Shown here: positions 4,003-6,577 of the stretch, in pieces
How the letters are laid out: each line of letters opens with the position of its first letter
Position numbering within the stretch: position 1 is the first letter of the stretch
NCBI GenBank assembly: GCA_016840595.1
Contig: JAEOSA010000109.1
Coordinates: 1-6,577 of the forward strand
Reading direction: 5' to 3'
DNA length: 6,577 bases
Source of the DNA: Candidatus Hermodarchaeota archaeon
Lineage (GTDB): Archaea; Asgardarchaeota; Hermodarchaeia; Hermodarchaeales; Hermodarchaeaceae
Made by a program: the position numbers and the translations under genes
The notes under the pieces: model-generated
The model's input: the letters and a program-made list of their open reading frames with translations, nothing else
What the model was told of the DNA's origin: nothing
Database searches by the model: none

Positions 4003-4599
4003 TCATTTTTCAGCGACAATATCGGCGGGTGCCACAAGATAGTAGGTGGTTTCGCCCTGTCGATCCAATACAGCGAGCATGAGTTTTTTCCGATTTCGTT
4101 TCGCCTGTTTGCTAAAGGCATCTAGCTCTGTTACTTTCAGGGGGGACCCCTCTGAAATAGCACAAACAAAGTATTTTGCTGTAGCTTCGTTCAATTTTGC
4201 ACCCCGAGGATAGACGCGAAACAATAATCCTTTCCCGTATCCTGTACGAACGACATATCCTCTACTTCGCAAATCACTGTAAACCAAGAAACCCGTCCAG
4301 AGTCCTGGGTGTCCTTCTGCTAACCGCTCAAGTAGATCCGAAAATTCGAGCTTCGAACCTTCTTTGTCATGAACTTGAATGCGTTCGCGTCGGCTAAGCA
4401 ACAAGGCTTCTTCAGGTTCCAATGTCAACGTTGCGGTGCCCTTCAAGGTTCCATAATACCCTGCTTCATACAGTACAGGCGCATATTCTCCCTTCACAAC
4501 TACCCGTCCTCGTACCAATTTCGCTGGAATTGCCTCATCTGGAAGCTGAGACCGTTCACTTTCTGAGGGCGTTTTTGCTATCGGCTTTTCTCCCGCCAT
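4003..4599 (-). CDS. endA: tRNA-intron endonuclease (EndA-family) subunit lacking the catalytic His
   Basis: The family cuts both splice sites of BHB introns. The protein has 198 residues: an N-terminal domain (about 25-95) and the C-terminal nuclease domain with YSDLRSRGYVVRTG (107-120), GKGLLFRVYPRGAKLNE (122-138), KKLMLAVLD (171-179) and TTYYLV (184-189). Compared from memory with Methanocaldococcus jannaschii EndA, the catalytic Tyr is kept (Y130, FRVY) and so is the Lys (K171 or K172). The His of the family's HS-YLV motif is replaced by T140 (EATAKYFV). This points to a structural or non-catalytic subunit of a heteromeric enzyme, with the catalytic partner outside this window. It is divergent from the HycI-type gene and converges on tRNA-Arg. 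GGTG (4610-4607) lies seven bases before the ATG. Family certain, subunit role inferred. Confidence 0.93.
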   Translation of the reverse strand: MAGEKPIAKTPSESERSQLPDEAIPAKLVRGRVVVKGEYAPVLYEAGYYGTLKGTATLTLEPEEALLLSRRERIQVHDKEGSKLEFSDLLERLAEGHPGLWTGFLVYSDLRSRGYVVRTGYGKGLLFRVYPRGAKLNEATAKYFVCAISEGSPLKVTELDAFSKQAKRNRKKLMLAVLDRQGETTYYLVAPADIVAEK

Positions 4600-4637
4600 A
4601 TTCAGGCACCACTATTCAACTCGAAAAGAGGCGAAGC

Positions 4638-4644
4638 TATATAA
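4638..4644. promoter_or_regulatory. TATA element between divergent endA and HycI-type genes
   Basis: TATATAA lies about 29 nt before the ATG at 4670 and about 40 nt before the endA ATG at 4599. On the plus strand a start about 25-27 nt downstream would make the protease message nearly leaderless. On the minus strand the near-palindromic TATATA could serve endA with a leader of about 16 nt. No second TATA-like element is visible in this 70-nt gap. Confidence 0.55.
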
Positions 4645-4669
4645 CATTCTTCCCGTCTCCCAAAGATTG

Positions 4670-5158
4670 ATGGAATCTTGGGAACAACGACTCAAAGAAG
4701 AATTTTCCAATTCAGTCAAAAGTGTGATACTTGGCATTGGAAATGATCTTAAAGCGGATGATGGAATTGGACCCCACATCATCACTCAATTGGAAAACCG
4801 AGCCCCCGCTAAAATTGAACTCATAAATGTCGGTACAGTTCCTGAAAATTTCATCAGCCTTCTAATCGAGAAACAACCCGGATTTATTCTTCTACTCGAT
4901 GCGGCTCTCATGCAAGCCGAACCTGGCACCATTCGTCTCATCGACAAAGACAACATTGGTGGCATCGCTTTTTCCTCCCATCAACCCCCTCTCACTTTCT
5001 TCATTGAATACCTCGAAAGCAACATTACAACCACCATCCTGGTATTGGGAATCCAACCCCTGACTGATGATTTTGCTCAACCCATATCCGAACCTGTACA
5101 AAACGCAGCCAATCAAATCATTAACACTCTCATCCAAATTTTTCGCGAAACTGTTTGA
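4670..5158 (+). CDS. hycI: HycI-type [NiFe]-hydrogenase maturation protease
   Basis: This family (peptidase M52) trims the C-terminus of a hydrogenase large subunit after nickel is inserted, in the cytoplasm. The protein has 162 residues from ATG 4670; a TTG directly before it (4667) is an alternative start. Motifs agree with E. coli HycI: LGIGNDLKADDGIG (21-34, first nickel-binding acidic residue), LLDAA (75-79, D77 matching D62) and SSHQPPL (102-108, H104 matching H90). The ILVLGIQP segment near residue 125 is the HycI-type sequence, distinguishing it from HyaD/HybD types. No hydrogenase subunits are in the window, so its substrate must be encoded elsewhere. It is divergent from endA and 43 nt upstream of tRNA-Tyr. 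The TATA box at 4638 suggests a leaderless message. Confidence 0.92.
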   Translation: MESWEQRLKEEFSNSVKSVILGIGNDLKADDGIGPHIITQLENRAPAKIELINVGTVPENFISLLIEKQPGFILLLDAALMQAEPGTIRLIDKDNIGGIAFSSHQPPLTFFIEYLESNITTTILVLGIQPLTDDFAQPISEPVQNAANQIINTLIQIFRETV

Positions 5159-5163
5159 AAACG

Positions 5164-5171
5164 CTTATAAG
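5164..5171 (+). promoter_or_regulatory. TATA box of tRNA-Tyr
   Basis: CTTATAAG, an excellent archaeal TATA sequence, preceded by purine-rich GAAAACG as a possible BRE. It lies about 34 nt before the first base of the tRNA at 5202, which would leave a leader of a few bases. Confidence 0.65.
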
Positions 5172-5201
5172 CCACTCAACCCCACCTACATCCCGCATTG
5201 T

Positions 5202-5333
5202 CCCGGCGTAGCTCAACCTGGTAGAGCGTCTGGCTGTAGGTAATTACCGCACCCCGAGCCTCACGGCAATGACGCGGTGTCAACCAACGCAGACACCAGA
5301 TGGTTCCTGGTTCAAATCCGGGCGCCGGGACCA
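5202..5333 (+). tRNA. tRNA-Tyr(GUA) with a 55-nt anticodon-loop intron
   Basis: The acceptor CCCGGCG (5202-5208) pairs with CGCCGGG (5323-5329). A73 is at 5330 and CCA at 5331-5333. The C1-G72 pair is typical of archaeal tRNA-Tyr. The D-arm is GCTC/GAGC. The anticodon stem TCTGG (5229-5233)/CCAGA (5296-5300) encloses CTGTAG and A38 around the intron; the anticodon is GTA (5236-5238). The T-arm is CCTGG TTCAAAT CCGGG. Without the intron the tRNA is 74 nt. It has its own TATA box at 5164 and is followed by tRNA-Asp, which also has its own promoter. Confidence 0.95.
5240..5294 (+). other. tRNA-Tyr intron (canonical 37/38), 55 nt
   Basis: Central helix CTGT (5234-5237)/GCAG (5289-5292, one U-G), 5' bulge AGG (5238-5240), 3' bulge ACA (5293-5295), outer helix TCTGG/CCAGA. 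Inside, ACCGC (5246-5250) can pair with GCGGT (5274-5278). Confidence 0.88.
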
Positions 5334-5349
5334 TTCCCACCAGAGTAAC

Positions 5350-5357
5350 CTTTAAAT
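5350..5357 (+). promoter_or_regulatory. TATA box of tRNA-Asp
   Basis: CTTTAAAT is centred about 31 nt before the first base of tRNA-Asp (5385), a normal archaeal spacing with a short leader. Confidence 0.6.
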
Positions 5358-5384
5358 CAACCCACATAATCTCCAGAATACCGC

Positions 5385-5492
5385 GCCCGTTTAGTGTAGC
5401 CAGGTCTATCATCTGGGACTGTCAACATTCTATGATGATCATAGATTTGCAGATCTCCTAGGACTCGGGTTCGAATCCCGGAACGGGCGCCA
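5385..5492 (+). tRNA. tRNA-Asp(GUC) with a 30-nt anticodon-loop intron
   Basis: The acceptor GCCCGTT (5385-5391) pairs with AACGGGC (5482-5488). G73 is at 5489 and CCA at 5490-5492. The D-arm GTGTAGCC...ATCAT is typical of archaeal tRNA-Asp. The anticodon stem TGGGA (5414-5418)/TCCTA (5456-5460) has one G-U pair. The loop CTGTCAC, interrupted after A37, gives anticodon GTC (5421-5423). The T-arm is TCGGG TTCGAAT CCCGG with one U-G. Spliced length is 75 nt. T-rich sequence after CCA (CTTCCTTTTCTT) is the likely terminator. Confidence 0.95.
5425..5454 (+). other. tRNA-Asp intron (canonical 37/38), 30 nt
   Basis: Central helix CTGT (5419-5422)/GCAG (5449-5452, one U-G), 5' bulge CAA (5423-5425), 3' bulge ATC (5453-5455). 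The inner hairpin is CTATGA/TCATAG with loop TGA. Confidence 0.88.
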
Positions 5493-5558
5493 CTTCCTTT
5501 TCTTCGGGGGTATTAACGAAACGTGGACTTCAAATAGCTACCTACAGAATCTAATTAC

Positions 5559-6577
5559 ATGCTGCGAACCTATAGGTATCGCCTATACCCGAATAAGGTT
5601 CAGCGTGAACAAATTCGGAAAAACATTGATGCTTGTCGGTTCGTCTATAACTGGGCCCTGGAACAAAAGAAACTCGCCTATGAGACATGGAAAATGTCTC
5701 AGCTGGTACGACCTGAACTATTTACTCACAAGTCTGAAACAAGACCATTCCTTTCTAAAGGAAGCCTACTCTCAGTCCCTTATACAGGCCATTAAGTGAG
5801 TAATTCTGGCGTATAAACACTTCTTTCGGGAGTCAAACTTGGAAAGAACCCTGGATATCCCAAATTTAAAAGCAGAAAGGCTCGTAGACAGTCTTTTGTT
5901 ATCCAGCAATTTTTTGATGTTGACTTCGAAGCCTATCGAGTATGTCTTCCTAAAATTGGGAAGATAAAAGCCGTCTTTCATCGAAGGTTCACAGGCAATC
6001 CTAAAGAATGCATTATTGTTTCTACTAAAACGGGTAAGTTCTTCATTTATATCGTAGTAGAGGATGGAAAGCAGCCTCCTAGAAAGAGATTGATAACCTC
6101 AAAGGGTTCAGTTGGGATTGATGTCGGGCTCACTTCTTATGCTACACTCTCCTCTGGTGAGAAAATTAACAATCCGCGACCGATTCAACATGGGTTCAAA
6201 AGGTTACGCTGTCTTCATCAAAGGTTAAGTAAAAAGAAGCAGGGATCGAAAAACAGGGAGAAAGCAAGATACCGGCTAGCCCGATACTATGAACATGTTG
6301 TTAATCAGCGAATAGACTTTCTACAGAAACTATCCACTCGAATAATTCGCGAGAACCAAGCGATTATAGTGGAGAGTTTGAACGTACGTGGCATGATGGG
6401 AAATAGAAAGCTTGCTAGACAAATTTCAGATGCGGCATGGTCTAAATTTCTTCGAATGTTGAAGGATAAAGCCGAAATAGGTGGTGTAACCCTGATTGAG
6501 ATTGGGCGATTTGAGTCTACCAGTAAACTCTGTTCAGCTTGTGGATTCAAAAATACTGAACTTCAAATAGCAGATCG
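5559..6577 (+). pseudogene. tnpB: decayed TnpB (IS200/IS605 type), runs off the right edge
   Basis: The coding frame starts normally at 5559 (MLRTYRYRLYPNKVQREQIRK, then VYNWALEQKKLAYE), the classic TnpB N-terminus. Near 5690-5700 it must move one frame to continue as WYDLNYLLTSLKQDHSFLKEAYSQSL. That frame meets TGA at 5797-5799, then reads VILAYKHFF, and near 5826-5830 a missing base returns it to the first frame (GVKLGKNPGYPKFKSRKAR). This frame is open to 6500 and carries RuvC D (GIDVG, codon 6120) and E (IIVESLN, codon 6372). At the GGG of 6480-6482 it shifts again to VTLIEIGRFESTSKLCSACGF, the first half of the zinc finger. The last RuvC Asp lies beyond the edge. Three frameshifts and a stop make it non-functional unless sequencing errors are to blame. 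No tnpA is present. Confidence 0.88.

Noticed and set aside
4197..4670. Plus-strand open frames opposite endA
   Set aside because: They are antisense to a clear EndA-family gene and have no family features of their own.
5176..5412. Minus-strand open frame with APGFEPGT over tRNA-Tyr and tRNA-Asp
   Set aside because: The same artefact of translating a tRNA T-arm.
843..5492. Split (trans-spliced) tRNA genes
   Set aside because: All halves lie in order on one strand within short distances and cis-BHB folds explain them; no leader sequences for trans pairing were seen.

Overview
The window comes from an archaeon. Six tRNA genes, five of them interrupted by introns that fold into bulge-helix-bulge (BHB) splice sites, lie around a gene for a tRNA-intron endonuclease subunit. 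Promoters show archaeal TATA boxes about 25-30 bases before the RNA starts, and five of the six tRNAs encode the 3' CCA. Base composition looks moderate (low forties % G+C by eye). The density of non-canonical tRNA introns fits lineages with broad-specificity splicing endonucleases (TACK or Asgard type archaea), but I cannot name a lineage from this window. A HycI-type protease implies a [NiFe]-hydrogenase elsewhere in the genome and so probably an anaerobic lifestyle.

Layout: 1-198 (-) may be the 5' part of a gene running off the left edge. 254-691 (+) is an unrecognised 145-residue protein. 843-953 (-) is tRNA-Leu(UAA) with a 23-nt intron between positions 8 and 9. 1124-1307 (+) is tRNA-Met(CAU) with three introns, followed 13 nt later by intronless tRNA-Thr(GGU). 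1511-2809 (+) is a stand-alone TnpB with its RuvC residues intact but no proper start codon. A strongly structured stretch at 2805-3044, bounded by an 11-bp inverted repeat, follows and could hold its guide RNA. 3142-3828 (+) is ribose-5-phosphate isomerase A. 3875-3994 (+) is tRNA-Arg(CCU) with introns in both the D-loop and the T-loop. 4003-4599 (-) is an EndA-family tRNA-splicing endonuclease subunit in which the catalytic histidine is replaced by threonine. 4670-5158 (+), divergent from it, is the HycI-type protease. 5202-5333 (+) is tRNA-Tyr(GUA) and 5385-5492 (+) is tRNA-Asp(GUC), each with a canonical 37/38 intron. 5559-6577 (+) is a second, unrelated TnpB broken by three frameshifts and a stop codon, running off the right edge.

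The coherent theme is tRNA splicing: eight predicted introns in five tRNAs, next to an endonuclease subunit that looks catalytically incomplete and would need a catalytic partner from elsewhere. The two TnpB elements sit just downstream of tRNA-Thr and tRNA-Asp. rpiA and the HycI-type protease are housekeeping or metabolic genes with no evident link to the tRNA genes beyond position.
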